The notes: generated from the letters alone by a model not told the origin. A stretch of 64,000 nucleotides of DNA from Shewanella japonica (GCF_002075795.1 NZ_CP020472.1:3517001-3581000), one strand, 5' to 3'; counted from the stretch's first letter, positions 25,303-36,153 are shown. A program made the numbers and translations.

Positions 25303-26418
25303 ATGAAAACAGCGACGCGTTCATTATCCGCACTCAGTATTGTCATTTCATTTTTGCTGCTAAGTGGTTGCGGCAATGATGAAACCATCCCAACGCCTTC
25401 TGTGGCTGTGCCGAATGTCATCACCCAACCCTTACGGTTTAATTCAAGTTATCAACATCAGCAAAGTTACACAGGCACTGTCCGCTCAGCTGATACCACA
25501 GGTGTAGGATTTGAACTTGCAGGCAAGCTAAGTGACATTATCGTCGACAGCGGTGATGCTGTGATTAAAGGGCAAAAGCTTGCCACCTTAAACACCCAAT
25601 TACTTGAAGCTGAGCAGCAACAATTAAGTGCATCACTGCAACAAACCCAAGCGGATTTAGATTTAGCCCAAAGTAACTTGGAACGCTCCATTGAGCTCAA
25701 AAAAAAGCAGTATGTTTCTGAGCAGCAATTCGATGAAACCCAGCAGCAAGTCGCTAGTCTTTTAGCCAATCAAAAACGCCTTAAAGCCTCGCTATACGCC
25801 ACAGAACTTAAACTTGAGAAATCAACATTAGTCGCTCCATTTAATGGCACCATCAGCAAACGTCATCATAATTTAGGTGAAGTGATCGCGTTAGGTAGCC
25901 CAGTATTTACCTTAATCGGCACAAATCAACAGCAAGCCTATATTGGTGTTCCCCATAGCGTCGCTCAAACGCTTGAATCAAATCAAGTCGTTGATATTCG
26001 CATTGGAGACCAAACCCATAAAGGCTTAATCGCTGGTATCAGCGCCGAAATAGACCCTGTCACTCGTACTGTTCAATTACGTATCGACTTACCCAACAAT
26101 AGCCAAGTGATTAATGGCGAAATTGCCTACCTTGAGTATCAACAGCAAATCGCTGATGCGGGATATTGGGTGCCAATATCATCGCTTACCGACGGTGTTA
26201 GAGGCTTATGGAATGTCTTTGTAGTCACGAAAAATGAACAAGGACAAGCCCGAATAGAACGCCGAGACGTTGATATTTTATATACCACAGAAAAACAAGC
26301 TTACATCAATGGTGCAATTCAAAAAGACGATGTAATTATTACTCAAGGCTTGCATAAACTGGTGGTAGGACAGCGTGTAAATCCACTTCTGAGACTGTGG
26401 CGAGGTCATTATGATTAA
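25303..26418 (+). CDS. RND efflux membrane fusion protein (periplasmic adaptor lipoprotein)
   Basis: 371 residues from the ATG at 25303, which has AGGAA seven bases upstream; the longer frame from 25261 is unlikely. Lipoprotein signal SIVISFLLLSGCGNDE. Then a lipoyl-like part (VGFELAGKLSDIIVDSGDAVIKGQKLATL), a coiled-coil hairpin rich in Gln/Leu (about 100-150), the second lipoyl half (STLVAPFNGTISKRHHNLGEV) and beta-barrel domains. It links the inner membrane pump to an outer membrane channel. Its 3' end overlaps the pump gene by 8 bases. Confidence 0.93.
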   Translation: MKTATRSLSALSIVISFLLLSGCGNDETIPTPSVAVPNVITQPLRFNSSYQHQQSYTGTVRSADTTGVGFELAGKLSDIIVDSGDAVIKGQKLATLNTQLLEAEQQQLSASLQQTQADLDLAQSNLERSIELKKKQYVSEQQFDETQQQVASLLANQKRLKASLYATELKLEKSTLVAPFNGTISKRHHNLGEVIALGSPVFTLIGTNQQQAYIGVPHSVAQTLESNQVVDIRIGDQTHKGLIAGISAEIDPVTRTVQLRIDLPNNSQVINGEIAYLEYQQQIADAGYWVPISSLTDGVRGLWNVFVVTKNEQGQARIERRDVDILYTTEKQAYINGAIQKDDVIITQGLHKLVVGQRVNPLLRLWRGHYD

Positions 26419-29400
26419 GGCCTTTGTCGAAAACGGCAGACTCGCAAGTCTTATGATTGCATTACTATTGGTGGCTGGTTTAGGCGCTATTAGTAGTTTG
26501 CCTCGCACAGAAGATCCCACCATAACCAATCGCTTTGCTTCGGTTATTACCCAGTACCCTGGCGCTTCAGCTGAACGTGTCGAAGCGTTAGTCACTGAAG
26601 TATTAGAAAATGAGCTGCGCCGCCTAGAAGAGCTAAAGCTGGTTCAATCCACTTCCCGTCCTGGCATTTCAGTGATTCAATTGGAGTTAAAAGACACGGT
26701 ACTTGATACTGCTCCCGTATGGTCTAGAGCCCGAGATCTCATTGCAGACAGTAAATATCAACTGCCCACATCGGCGCAAAATAGTTTATTGGACGATCAA
26801 ACAGGCTATGCCAACACAGCCATTTTAGGCTTGGTATGGAACAGCGACGCCCCCATCCGTACTGATGTGCTAAACCGCTACGCTAAAGAGTTACAAAGCA
26901 AGCTTCGGGTATTAAACGGCACTGATTTTGTAAAATTATCAGGCACACCTGATGAAGAAATATTAGTAGAACTTGATGGCAATAAAATCAGCCAACTCAA
27001 GTTAACCCCAGCAAGCATTGCAAGCATTCTGTCAAACGCTGACAGTAAAATTTCAGCAGGTGAAATCAATAACGCCACATTTAAAGCCTTAATTGAGGTA
27101 TCAGGTGAGCTAGATTCCATTACTCGGGTCAGCGAAGTACCGCTAAAAATTGATGCAAGCGGCCAGATTATTCGCCTTGGTGACGTGGCGAATGTCAGTC
27201 GTCAACCGAAAACCCCTGCAACCAGCATCGCATTAATTAATGGCGAACCTGGGGTACTAGTGTCGGCACGTATGATTGATAATAACCGTGTTGATAAATG
27301 GCAAGCTCAAGTGAGTCAGGTAGTTGAAAGCTATAGTGCAAACCTGCCTGCCAACATTGATGTGCAATGGCTATTTGATCAACAAGGTTATACCAGTGTT
27401 CGTCTTGGCGACTTAGTCATCAATCTGATCCAAGGATTTTTGATCATTCTTTTTGTACTTATGTTAACACTCGGGCTGCGTAACGCCGTTATTGTGGCCC
27501 TATCACTACCGCTAACTGCGCTCTTCACCCTTGCTTGCATGAAATACACCGGCTTACCCATCCATCAAATGTCAGTCACAGGCTTAGTGGTTGCTCTTGG
27601 GAACATGGTCGATAACGCCATTGTGATTGTCGATGCCATTGCCCAGCGCCGCAAGCAAGGGCTAACCAAGCTTGAGGCTGTTAGTAAAACCTTGCATCAC
27701 CTTTGGTTGCCTTTAGCAGGCTCTACTATCACCACGATGTTAGCTTTTGCGCCAATTGTACTCATGCCTGGCGCTGCTGGTGAGTTTGTTGGTGGCATTG
27801 CTATTTCAGTCATGTTCGCTTTGTTAGGGTCTTACCTCATTTCTCACACGATTATTGCAGGCCTTGCGGGACGCTTTAGTCAAGATAACGAGTCCATGGC
27901 TTGGTACCAAAAAGGCATGGCCTTTCCCCGCCTAGGACACGCTTTTAAAGTCAGTTTACGCTTTGGCTTATCAAAACCCTTACTCACAGCCATACTCATC
28001 GGAATATTACCGGTATCGGGCTTTTATGCTTCGACTAAAATGACCGAGCAATTCTTTCCGCCTTCAGACCGAGATATGTTCCAAATTGAAGTCTATTTAG
28101 CGCCTCATGTCAGCCTAGATAACACCCTCAAACAAGTTAAAAGCATTGATGAACGTCTTGAGTCGATTGACGATGTTGAAATGATCACTTGGGTGGTTGG
28201 CGGTAATACACCTTCGTTTTATTACAACCCTACCCAACGTCAGCAAGGGGCAACAAACTATGCTCAAGCTATGGTGAAAGTCACTGATTTTAACGCTGCC
28301 AATAGATTGATTTTATCGCTGCAACAAGAATTTGATGCTGACTTCCCTCAGGCACAAATCTTGGTCAGAAAGCTTGAACAAGGCCCACCATTTAATGCAC
28401 CAGTAGAACTGCGGATCTATGGCCCGTCATTGGATACATTAAACCAGTTAGGCGAGCAAGCCCGTGGCTTACTGATGGACACAGAGGATGTGATTCATAC
28501 CCGTGCCACCTTGAGTGCAGGATCACCTAAAGTCTGGTTACAAATAAACGAAGATGCCAGCTTAATGAGTGGTCTCAGTTTATCTGATATCGCTAAGCAA
28601 ATAGAAATGGCGACCACAGGTATTATTGGCGGCAGTATTTTAGAGCAAACGGAATCATTACCTGTTCGAGTTAGGCTTGCTGATACGTCTAGAGAAGAAG
28701 CAACGCGTCTAGCAGAGCTTAACTTAGTCTCTAGCCAAGGAGACACCATCCCGCTTTCAGCAGTATCACAAAACCAAATTAATGTGAGTCGTGGCGGTAT
28801 TCCTCGCCGTAACGGCGAGCGAGTGAACACAATAGAAGCATACATTGTCAGTGGGGTTTTGCCCGGTAAGGTGCTTAATGACGTTAAAAGAAGGTTAGAA
28901 CAAATTGAGTTACCGTCTGGTTATCATCTTGAAATTGGTGGTGAAAGTGCCAAACGAGACGAAGCCGTTGGTAATTTACTGTCCAATATCGTCGCGGTAG
29001 TGACCCTGCTATTGGCCACTGTAGTGTTATCGTTTAACTCATTCAGATTAACCGCCATTATCTTACTCAGTGCCTTCCAGTCTGCAGGGCTTGGCTTACT
29101 AGCCGTTTACCTGTTTGGTTATCCGTTCGGCTTTACCGTCATCATTGGCTTATTGGGCCTAATGGGTCTGGCAATTAACGCTGCTATTGTGATTTTAGCT
29201 GAATTAGAAGACGTACCAGAGGCTCGGTTAGGCAATAAAGACACCATTATTGCCTTAGTGAGTGGCTGTGGCAGACACATTGGCTCAACCACTATCACCA
29301 CCATTGGCGGCTTTTTACCCTTGATCATTGCTGGCGGTGGATTCTGGCCACCCTTTGCCATTGCAATTGCGGGCGGCACATTACTAACCACTATGCTGTC

Positions 29401-29485
29401 ACTTATTTGGGTACCCACCATGTACCTTATTTTAATGAAGAAAAAACAACATAATTCTGAAATATTGTCGCCCGTACAAGTTTAA
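26411..29485 (+). CDS. RND-family efflux permease
   Basis: 1024 residues, full length for an AcrB-type inner membrane pump. TM1 is near 12-28; the first porter domain contains RTEDPTITNRFASVITQYPGAS split over about 31-50; VVALGNMVDNAIVIVDAIAQR near 395-415 is TM4 with acidic residues as used for proton transfer; a second set of six helices lies in the C-terminal half (GLLGLMGLAINAAIVILAELE). No outer membrane factor is encoded here, so a TolC elsewhere is presumed. Repressed by the divergent TetR by inference; substrates unknown. Confidence 0.93.
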   Translation: MIKAFVENGRLASLMIALLLVAGLGAISSLPRTEDPTITNRFASVITQYPGASAERVEALVTEVLENELRRLEELKLVQSTSRPGISVIQLELKDTVLDTAPVWSRARDLIADSKYQLPTSAQNSLLDDQTGYANTAILGLVWNSDAPIRTDVLNRYAKELQSKLRVLNGTDFVKLSGTPDEEILVELDGNKISQLKLTPASIASILSNADSKISAGEINNATFKALIEVSGELDSITRVSEVPLKIDASGQIIRLGDVANVSRQPKTPATSIALINGEPGVLVSARMIDNNRVDKWQAQVSQVVESYSANLPANIDVQWLFDQQGYTSVRLGDLVINLIQGFLIILFVLMLTLGLRNAVIVALSLPLTALFTLACMKYTGLPIHQMSVTGLVVALGNMVDNAIVIVDAIAQRRKQGLTKLEAVSKTLHHLWLPLAGSTITTMLAFAPIVLMPGAAGEFVGGIAISVMFALLGSYLISHTIIAGLAGRFSQDNESMAWYQKGMAFPRLGHAFKVSLRFGLSKPLLTAILIGILPVSGFYASTKMTEQFFPPSDRDMFQIEVYLAPHVSLDNTLKQVKSIDERLESIDDVEMITWVVGGNTPSFYYNPTQRQQGATNYAQAMVKVTDFNAANRLILSLQQEFDADFPQAQILVRKLEQGPPFNAPVELRIYGPSLDTLNQLGEQARGLLMDTEDVIHTRATLSAGSPKVWLQINEDASLMSGLSLSDIAKQIEMATTGIIGGSILEQTESLPVRVRLADTSREEATRLAELNLVSSQGDTIPLSAVSQNQINVSRGGIPRRNGERVNTIEAYIVSGVLPGKVLNDVKRRLEQIELPSGYHLEIGGESAKRDEAVGNLLSNIVAVVTLLLATVVLSFNSFRLTAIILLSAFQSAGLGLLAVYLFGYPFGFTVIIGLLGLMGLAINAAIVILAELEDVPEARLGNKDTIIALVSGCGRHIGSTTITTIGGFLPLIIAGGGFWPPFAIAIAGGTLLTTMLSLIWVPTMYLILMKKKQHNSEILSPVQV

Positions 29486-29506
29486 TATAATCAACTACTA
29501 ACCAAC

Positions 29507-29538
29507 AAAAAACGACGCATTAATGCGTCGTTTTTTAT
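29507..29538 (+). terminator. Terminator of the RND operon
   Basis: AACGACGCAT-TA-ATGCGTCGTT, a near-perfect stem followed by TTTTTATTA. Confidence 0.92.
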
Positions 29539-29654
29539 TATAGAATCGCCAATTACACATTCACGAATTTACTCAATCTAGACATGATCTCAATCAAGTC
29601 ATCTTGGCATTATTTGCTCTAGATTGGAGTGACCTTTAATTCGGAAACTATCAA

Positions 29655-31658
29655 ATGAACTATCGAAGTTGGTCTCTAACAAAACAAATAACGTACTTTT
29701 CTTTAGCGCTGACGGTTTTAGTCTTCAGCATCATTTCTTCCGTGTCATATTTCAGCTCATCAAACGTATTAAAAGAAAAAGCCATCGACTCGATGAACGA
29801 GCAAATGCAGAGCAATGCAGCGCTAATTGAGCTGCAGTACACAAGCTTACTTGCCCTAGCCCGCCGTAATGCCGACATACTACGTGCAATGTACCCTGGA
29901 AACTTTCACAAACCAGATCGCACCGTCAGAGTTTACAGCACTCAAACACCTGCCCTAGTACATGAAAAAGAGCAAATTAACGCCACTAAAAGTAAAGTAG
30001 ATCGTTTTTCAAACTTAACTGGCGGCACAGCCACCATTTTTGTAAAAGACGGCGATGACTTTCTTCGTATTTCGACTTCACTGAAAAAAGCCGATGGTAA
30101 ACGGGCATTGGCAACTTACCTAGGTAGTAGCCACCCAGGCTACCAAACACTGATAAACGGTAATGAATATGAAGGTTACGCCAAACTATTTGGTAAAGAC
30201 TACATGACCGTTTACCGACCAATCAAAAATGCTAGCAATGAAGTCATCGGTATTTTGTATATTGGTTTTGATATCACCGACTCAATTTCCGAACTGCAAA
30301 AGACAATTAATAATCTCAAAGTTGAAGAAACGGGTCATTACATGTTGGTGCGCAACAATGACCAACGACTGATTTCGCATCCCAACTTCGCCACGGGTGA
30401 AGCATTAAATAGCGACATATTAAATGGCCTAGACATCAACCAATTATTGGGCCGCCACCAAAGCGTTGAATACGTTAACCACCAACAACAGCAAATGTTT
30501 GCTAACAGTATCAATATACCGGGGTGGAACTGGACATTAATCGGATTAACTCAAACCGCTGAGCTTAATAATGAGAGCCTACAACTCTTGTATATTACCA
30601 CTGGTGTTGCCGTGTTAGGGATACTGCTAATAAGTGGGTTATTAGCTGCTCTGCAAATAAAAGCATTAGCGCCTTTGCAGCGTTTCCAGCAACAACTGAA
30701 AGCCTTAGGTAAAGGTGATTTATCCCAGCAATTTGAAGTCAGTGATCCTAATAGCAAGAACGAAATAGATTTAATTACGCTCAGTGCTGCCGACATGTCA
30801 AACAACTTAAAAGAGCTGATTTTCTCGCTGCAGCACTCAGTAGAGACCCTTGAGTCACAGGCTCAAAAAGCCCAAGAGATGGCAAGGTTAAATGGCGATG
30901 AATCGGCATCGTTAATGATGCAAACGAACCAAATTGCCACAGCAATTGAAGAGATGTCAGCTTCTATTCGAGATGTTGCTAGTCACTCGAACGAAGGGGC
31001 AGTCAAGAGCCAACAAGTGGATCAATCCTCTCGTAGCGGTCATAAGCAGCTTACTGACGTTGTTGAGTCGCTGAATGCGCTTAAAACCCAGCTTAATGAA
31101 AGCCAAGATAACATTGAAAATGTCAGTAAAGAGAGTGAAGCGATTAATCAGGTCACAGAAGTGATTAATAGTATTGCCGAGCAAACTAATTTGCTCGCAC
31201 TAAATGCTGCTATTGAAGCTGCTCGAGCAGGCGAGCAAGGACGAGGTTTTGCGGTTGTCGCTGACGAAGTAAGATCGTTAGCACAGCGCACGCAAAGTTC
31301 GATTTCCGAAATCAGTAAAACCATTGGCCAACTGCAAGCGCAAGTTAAGGTTACCAGCCAGCAAATGTCAGACAGCCATAGACTCGGCACTGAATCGGCA
31401 GAGCAAGGCTTTGAGACCAGCGAACAGTTAAGCCAAATCACCGTAAGTATTGGTGAGCTTGCCACCTTCACTAGCAGCATTGCGAGTGCAACAGAGCAGC
31501 AAAGTGCAGTCGCTGACGAAATCACCCGTAACCTACATCAAATATCGACACTCGCAAACGAAGGACAAGAACGCGCTAGCGAAACCGTCGATGTGGCTGA
31601 TGGACTCAGTTCTCTTGCCAGCGAACTGAATACTAAAATTAATTTCTTTAAAATCTAA
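29655..31658 (+). CDS. Methyl-accepting chemotaxis protein with periplasmic Cache domain
   Basis: 667 residues. TM1 at about 12-32, a large periplasmic region to about residue 305 ([50 protein letters not shown]) typical of Cache-3/Cache-2 fusions, TM2 near 310-332, a HAMP segment ([15 protein letters not shown]) and the MCP signalling domain with tip [20 protein letters not shown]. It detects an unknown external ligand and signals to the flagellar motor through CheA. Monocistronic. Confidence 0.93.
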   Translation: MNYRSWSLTKQITYFSLALTVLVFSIISSVSYFSSSNVLKEKAIDSMNEQMQSNAALIELQYTSLLALARRNADILRAMYPGNFHKPDRTVRVYSTQTPALVHEKEQINATKSKVDRFSNLTGGTATIFVKDGDDFLRISTSLKKADGKRALATYLGSSHPGYQTLINGNEYEGYAKLFGKDYMTVYRPIKNASNEVIGILYIGFDITDSISELQKTINNLKVEETGHYMLVRNNDQRLISHPNFATGEALNSDILNGLDINQLLGRHQSVEYVNHQQQQMFANSINIPGWNWTLIGLTQTAELNNESLQLLYITTGVAVLGILLISGLLAALQIKALAPLQRFQQQLKALGKGDLSQQFEVSDPNSKNEIDLITLSAADMSNNLKELIFSLQHSVETLESQAQKAQEMARLNGDESASLMMQTNQIATAIEEMSASIRDVASHSNEGAVKSQQVDQSSRSGHKQLTDVVESLNALKTQLNESQDNIENVSKESEAINQVTEVINSIAEQTNLLALNAAIEAARAGEQGRGFAVVADEVRSLAQRTQSSISEISKTIGQLQAQVKVTSQQMSDSHRLGTESAEQGFETSEQLSQITVSIGELATFTSSIASATEQQSAVADEITRNLHQISTLANEGQERASETVDVADGLSSLASELNTKINFFKI

Positions 31659-31700
31659 TGCGTTTCTTTGAAATAATATCCTGATAACTCAGGTCTTTAT

Positions 31701-31733
31701 AAAGGCATGTCCCATAGGTACATGCCTTTTTTA
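31701..31733 (+). terminator. Terminator of the Cache chemoreceptor gene
   Basis: AAAGGCATGT and ACATGCCTTT arms around CCCATAGGT, then TTTTATTT. Confidence 0.88.
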
Positions 31734-31799
31734 TTTGAACAAACAGCCTAACACACAGTGTATTTGATGTTAGTCCCTGGTGTTAAAAACGGAATCAAT

Positions 31800-32276
31800 A
31801 TGAAAAAACGAACTCTCGCAGCCCTTCTTGCATCTCACACTTTGGCTCTTGCTATTGGTTTTGGTGGTGGCATTTATGCCTTACCGATTTTAACTGCGCC
31901 TGATGCGCCTTCAAGTGAAAAAGTCGCATCGTTAGATACCCAACAACGCTACACAGCAGAGTTCACTCGAGACCTTAAAGACAGCGATGCACTGCACTGG
32001 GGAGAAGGAACAGTGATGATTGGCGATGATTACATTACCTTAAACGGTAAGCTATCGCCTGGGCCTGACTTTAAGGTATACCTTGCTAAAGAGTTTGTTG
32101 AAACAGAAGCCGACTTTAACCGCCTTAAGTCCTCTATGGTGCAAGTGGCTGACGTCAAAACCTTCGATAATTTTTTAGTGCCAATTACAAAGGATATTGA
32201 TGTTGGCGATTACAATACCGTCATTATTTGGTGCGAAAGTTTCGGCCAATTTATTACTGCTGCTCAATATCAATAA
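31800..32276 (+). CDS. DM13 domain-containing exported protein
   Basis: 158 residues from the ATG at 31800, which follows GGAATC and starts MKKRTLAALLASHTLALAIG; the open frame from 31758 adds a non-signal-like extension. A signal or anchor helix is followed by a DM13 domain: DSDALHWGEGTVMIGDDYITL, LSPGPDFKVYLAKEFV and the C-terminal YNTVIIWCESFGQFITAAQY with the conserved Cys. DM13 is thought to have a cytochrome-like or redox-linked role in some proteins; here the function is not known. Confidence 0.88.
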   Translation: MKKRTLAALLASHTLALAIGFGGGIYALPILTAPDAPSSEKVASLDTQQRYTAEFTRDLKDSDALHWGEGTVMIGDDYITLNGKLSPGPDFKVYLAKEFVETEADFNRLKSSMVQVADVKTFDNFLVPITKDIDVGDYNTVIIWCESFGQFITAAQYQ

Positions 32277-32367
32277 AAGCAATTAACCCATAATCAATTC
32301 GCGATTTAGAGTGTTCCTATTAAGAGTTAACATGAACAGCTGGCCTTCATTGAGTTAATAAAGCAAT

Positions 32368-32398
32368 AAAAAACCCTGCGCTATGGCAGGGTTTTTTA
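32368..32398. terminator. Bidirectional terminator between DM13 gene and cydX
   Basis: AAACCCTGC-GCTATG-GCAGGGTTT with A and T runs on the two sides, 15 bases from the cydX stop. Confidence 0.9.
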
Positions 32399-32412
32399 TC
32401 AGCTCAAATTAC

Positions 32413-32538
32413 TTACTTATCTTTTGCATCAGCTTCGCTGATACGATCTAAGTTTTCAGTGTTTTCAAGCCAAAGCGCATTAATGATGCCAAAAGCACAG
32501 GCTAGTAATACACCTAGTATCCAAGAGAAATACCACAT
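32413..32538 (-). CDS. cydX: Cytochrome bd oxidase small subunit CydX
   Basis: 41 codons reading MWYFSWILGVLLACAFGIIN and ending in an acidic tail (AWLEN-type then SEADAKDK). This is the CydX pattern: one transmembrane helix beginning MWYF.WILG and the motif ALWLE. It lies 13 bases downstream of cydB on the same strand with a GGAGCC ribosome site upstream of the ATG. In E. coli CydX stabilises the bd oxidase haems; the same role is expected here. Confidence 0.95.
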   Translation of the reverse strand: MWYFSWILGVLLACAFGIINALWLENTENLDRISEADAKDK

Positions 32539-32551
32539 AATGGCTCCTTAA

Positions 32552-33691
32552 TTAATAAAGTGACGCTTTGTTCTTTTCAATAAACTCACGGTTTAGACGA
32601 CCATACATCTTGAAGTACGTCCAAATGGTGTAGCTTAATACGATAGGTACAAAGATAATCGCAGCCCAAGTCATAACGTTCAGAGTCATTTCACTTGCTG
32701 TGGCATCCCACATCGTTAAGCTCACGTTTGGATCAAGCGATGAAGGCATGATGAACGGGAACATTGCTGCGCCACATGTCACGATAATACCTGCAATAGC
32801 GAGTGAGCTAAATAAGAATGCAAAGCCACTACGATTCAAACGACTAGCGAGTAATACAAGAATCGGCATAACTAGACCCAATACAGGGAATAACATTGTT
32901 AGCGGGTATTTATCGTAGTTAGCTAACCAAGCACCAGCTTCAACAGCAACGGTTTTAGTCGTTGGGTTTGAAGGGCCCGCAGTGTCAATTACCGAAGTAA
33001 TAACATAGCCATCAATACCATTAACTAACCAAACACCTGCAGCAGCAAATAGTACCGTCACAAGTAAGCCACAAATTTGCGCCGCTTTAGCAGCACGAAC
33101 ACGTAGCTCACCTTCAGTTTTCATTTGTAGCCATGATGCACCTTGCATCATCACCATTAATGCACTGATTAAACCAGCAAGTAAACCGAATGGGTTTAAT
33201 AAACCAATTAAGCCACCGTGGTATGTCGCACGTAAAAATTCGTCAAAATTAAACGGTACGCCTTGGAGTAAGTTACCAAACGCAACACCGATAATCAGTG
33301 GTGGAACAAATCCGCCAACGAATAACGCCCAATCCCACGACTTACGCCATCTTGGATCTTCAATTTTTGAGCGGTAATCAAAACCAACAGGACGTAGGAA
33401 TAACGCAAACAGTACCAACATCATAGCCACATAGAAGCCAGAGAAAGATACACCGTAAACCATAGGCCAAGCAGCAAATAATGCACCACCAGCGGTGATT
33501 AACCAAACTTGGTTACCATCCCAGTGAGGAGCAATGGTGTTGATCATAATACGGCGATCAGTGTCATCTTTACCAATGATAGGTAATAACGCACCCACAC
33601 CCATATCAAAACCATCTGTCACAGCAAACCCAACTAGCAATACGCCAACCAGAGCCCACCAGATAAATCTTAGCATTTCATAATCAAACAT
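32552..33691 (-). CDS. cydB: Cytochrome bd ubiquinol oxidase subunit II
   Basis: 379 residues, all-helical membrane protein of the expected length. MLRFIWWALVGVLLVGFAVTDGFDMGVGALLP is the conserved first helix (GFDMG); HWDGNQVWLI near residue 56 is the CydB hallmark; KSWDWALFVGGFVPPLIIGVAFGNLLQGVPF also fits. Partner of CydA in the high-affinity quinol oxidase used at low oxygen. Follows cydA by 15 bases. Confidence 0.97.
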   Translation of the reverse strand: MFDYEMLRFIWWALVGVLLVGFAVTDGFDMGVGALLPIIGKDDTDRRIMINTIAPHWDGNQVWLITAGGALFAAWPMVYGVSFSGFYVAMMLVLFALFLRPVGFDYRSKIEDPRWRKSWDWALFVGGFVPPLIIGVAFGNLLQGVPFNFDEFLRATYHGGLIGLLNPFGLLAGLISALMVMMQGASWLQMKTEGELRVRAAKAAQICGLLVTVLFAAAGVWLVNGIDGYVITSVIDTAGPSNPTTKTVAVEAGAWLANYDKYPLTMLFPVLGLVMPILVLLASRLNRSGFAFLFSSLAIAGIIVTCGAAMFPFIMPSSLDPNVSLTMWDATASEMTLNVMTWAAIIFVPIVLSYTIWTYFKMYGRLNREFIEKNKASLY

Positions 33692-33706
33692 AATCAGGTC
33701 CTCAGA

Positions 33707-35263
33707 TTAAGCATCTTGGTTTTCAAAATGATATCTACCAGTCTTAAGGCTTGATGGGCCAAGACGAGCAAACTTAAACATTAAGAACAATTCAATCACT
33801 AATAGAATCGAGTAGAACACAGTGATAGAAATGATACTGAACCATAGATCAGACGTTGTTAGACTTGATGCAGACATAAAGGTCGGCAACACTTCTGAAA
33901 TCGTCCAAGGTTGACGTCCGTACTCAGCCACGAACCAACCACACTCAATCGCAATCCAAGGTAGTGGTAAGCTGTATAGCGCCGCTTTAAGTACCCAAGG
34001 TTTTTCTTCAATCTTGTGACGCGTGCTTTGCCAGAATGCCGCAGCAAACACGAATAACATAATCACACCAGCACCAACCATCACACGGAATGACCAGAAC
34101 ATAGGCGCAACGTTAGGGATAGAGTCTTTCGCAGCAGCTTTAATTTGCTCTTCTGTCGCATCAACTACATTTTCAGTATAACGCTTCAACAATAAGCCAT
34201 AGCCTAAGTCGCCTTTTACCGCTTCAAAGTCTTCACGTAATTGTGGACTTTCGTCACCTGCACGTAGTCTTTCAAGGAATGAATAAGCAATCATACCGTT
34301 ACGAATGTGCACTTCATGTTCATCAATTAAGTCGATGATACCTGTGACTTGCTCATCTAAAGAACGCGTAGCAATGATACCCATCGCATAAGGGATTTTT
34401 AGGGCAAAGTCAGTTTCCATTTTTTCTTGATTCGGGAAACCTACCGCAGTAAATGCAGCTGGAGCTGGCTCAGTGTGCCATTCTGCTTCAATTGCCGCTA
34501 ACTTAACGCGTTGTACTTCACCTACTTTATAGCCAGATTCATCGCCCAGTACGATAACCGATAAAATCGCTGCCATACCGAAACTTGCTGCAATCGCAAA
34601 TGAACGACGCGCAAATGGTAAATCACGGCCTTTAAGGATGTAGTATGAACTAATTGCAAGAACGAACATTGCACCGGCAACATAACCTGATGCAACCGTA
34701 TGAACGAACTTAACTTGTGCTACAGGGTTAAATACCACTTCAGCAAAACTAGTCATTTCCATACGCATTGTTTCGTAATTGAATACTGACCCAACTGGGT
34801 TTTGCATCCAACCGTTTGCGATCAAAATCCATAGCGCTGACATGTTAGAGCCAATAGCAACTAACCAAGTTACAGCTAAATGTTGGCGCTTACTGAAACG
34901 ATCCCAACCGAAGAAGAACATACCCACTAGAGTAGACTCTAAGAAGAATGCCATTAAGCCTTCAATTGCTAATGGGGCACCAAAGATATCACCCACATAA
35001 TGTGAGAAATATGACCAGTTAGTACCAAACTGGAATTCCATTGCTAAACCGGTTGTCACACCGAGTGCAAAGTTAATCCCGAACAACTTACCCCAGAACT
35101 TAGTCATATCTTTATAAATTTGATTATCAGTCATCACATAAAGTGACTCCATGATCGCCAAAATAAAGGCTAAACCTAAGGTTAAAGGTACAAACAGAAA
35201 GTGATACATGGCTGTTAGCGCGAACTGCAATCGTGACAGCTCTACAACCTCTTCAATAATCAT
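33707..35263 (-). CDS. cydA: Cytochrome bd ubiquinol oxidase subunit I
   Basis: 518 residues from the ATG at 35263, which follows AAGGAG; the longer open frame starting MDVPSKESP is not typical. [20 protein letters not shown] contains the haem b595 ligand His near 19-20; the GRQPW motif ([16 protein letters not shown]) and a long Q-loop with [20 protein letters not shown] indicate the long-loop CydA subfamily as in E. coli. Oxidises quinol and reduces O2 without proton pumping. First gene of cydABX; FNR- and ArcA-like boxes lie upstream. Confidence 0.97.
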   Translation of the reverse strand: MIIEEVVELSRLQFALTAMYHFLFVPLTLGLAFILAIMESLYVMTDNQIYKDMTKFWGKLFGINFALGVTTGLAMEFQFGTNWSYFSHYVGDIFGAPLAIEGLMAFFLESTLVGMFFFGWDRFSKRQHLAVTWLVAIGSNMSALWILIANGWMQNPVGSVFNYETMRMEMTSFAEVVFNPVAQVKFVHTVASGYVAGAMFVLAISSYYILKGRDLPFARRSFAIAASFGMAAILSVIVLGDESGYKVGEVQRVKLAAIEAEWHTEPAPAAFTAVGFPNQEKMETDFALKIPYAMGIIATRSLDEQVTGIIDLIDEHEVHIRNGMIAYSFLERLRAGDESPQLREDFEAVKGDLGYGLLLKRYTENVVDATEEQIKAAAKDSIPNVAPMFWSFRVMVGAGVIMLFVFAAAFWQSTRHKIEEKPWVLKAALYSLPLPWIAIECGWFVAEYGRQPWTISEVLPTFMSASSLTTSDLWFSIISITVFYSILLVIELFLMFKFARLGPSSLKTGRYHFENQDA

Positions 35264-35371
35264 TGGCGACTCCTTACTCGGTACATCCAAATGCCATGAT
35301 GATTCCCATCAATCACAACAAGTGCCATTGCAGGAAAAAATTTAAAATACTTTAAGTAGCAACATTGCCAC

Positions 35372-35386
35372 GTTAACAACTTGTTA
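35372..35386. promoter_or_regulatory. ArcA-like direct-repeat box upstream of cydA
   Basis: GTTAACAACTTGTTA has two GTTA repeats 11 bases apart, matching 11 of 15 positions of the ArcA consensus, 109 bases upstream of the cydA start. cyd genes are classical ArcA targets. Confidence 0.5.
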
Positions 35387-35587
35387 AACACAAGCTTTAT
35401 TTCATCTCAATCTCGTGGGTAGTTTATCTTGTTAAAACACCTCGTAAATGAGACGTTTATCACACTTAAGCGCAAAAAGTGACTTAACACTACAAAACTA
35501 AAACCACCAATAATGATTAATCATTAAATATCAAGAACTTAAATAAAAAATCAAATACTGTAGACCTGTAATTTATATCACCGAAAT

Positions 35588-35601
35588 TTGACTCCAATCA
35601 A
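35588..35601. promoter_or_regulatory. FNR/EtrA-like box upstream of cydA
   Basis: TTGAC-TCCA-ATCAA differs from the TTGAT-N4-ATCAA consensus at one base. It lies about 325 bases upstream of the cydA start, rather far for direct control of a proximal promoter, so it might serve another transcript. Confidence 0.45.
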
Positions 35602-35954
35602 CATATTCAGCAATAAAAATGTGGTTTTTTACGGGTTTTGAGCATGGGCGCAAAGTACCACTTACTAGGTGTTGACCCCAGCTCAAATAACTGCTAGGGA
35701 TTTGTTTACATTTTTGTAAAATCAACATCTCTAAACCACCTAAAACTAATCAAAGCCCTCCTAAAGCAAAAAATAAACACTTAACATTTAAGGCCTAGAT
35801 TATCTACACCTAAAAAGATATCACCCAATAAAAAATAACAATAAAAATCAATAAGATAAATGTAAAAACAATATTTAAAACCAACAAAAACCTTAAGTTT
35901 CGGATAAGTTATACTAATAGCTAAGATTAATTTATTTCGTTTGAGTGTTTTATA

Positions 35955-35975
35955 AGGAGAATATAGAATTCTCCT
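35955..35975. repeat. Inverted repeat (hairpin) upstream of the 23-codon ORF
   Basis: AGGAGAAT-ATAGA-ATTCTCCT, perfect 8-base arms with a 5-base loop. It includes an AGGAG that could be a sequestered ribosome site, or it may be an operator. Confidence 0.6.
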
Positions 35976-36072
35976 CGTATTCAGAGAAGGTCGATTGGAC
36001 TTGAACAAAATGGACATCAAGTTGCATCCCCAACTCTACTAATTTTAATATTACTGAGTGGAGATTTAGCAC

Positions 36073-36144
36073 ATGACTAAATTATTTGAGCGTTTCATCA
36101 ACAGCTACAAAAAAGTATTTGTTGAAATGTACCAAGCGTACTAA
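36073..36144 (+). CDS. Candidate 23-residue small protein
   Basis: ATG to TAA encodes MTKLFERFINSYKKVFVEMY followed by QAY. GGAG at 36060-36063 lies nine bases upstream, a workable ribosome site. The peptide is amphipathic and aromatic-rich with mixed charge. It is followed by a nested hairpin (36154-36204) and a terminator near 36350, suggesting a small dedicated transcript. I do not recognise a family; it could be a leader peptide, a small effector or chance. Confidence 0.4.
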   Translation: MTKLFERFINSYKKVFVEMYQAY

Positions 36145-36153
36145 ACCGTTTTA

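Larger units (their letters stand above)
35264..35954. other. Long region upstream of cydA, about 690 bp
   Basis: No supportable gene. It carries the cydABX promoter with an ArcA-like direct repeat and an EtrA/FNR-like palindrome (listed separately) and is otherwise very AT-rich up to the small structured unit that begins near 35955. Confidence 0.5.

Noticed and set aside
35781..36020. 79-codon minus-strand ORF upstream of the small unit
   Set aside because: Very AT-rich, composition-driven hydrophobic peptide, no ribosome site, covers the hairpin at 35955.
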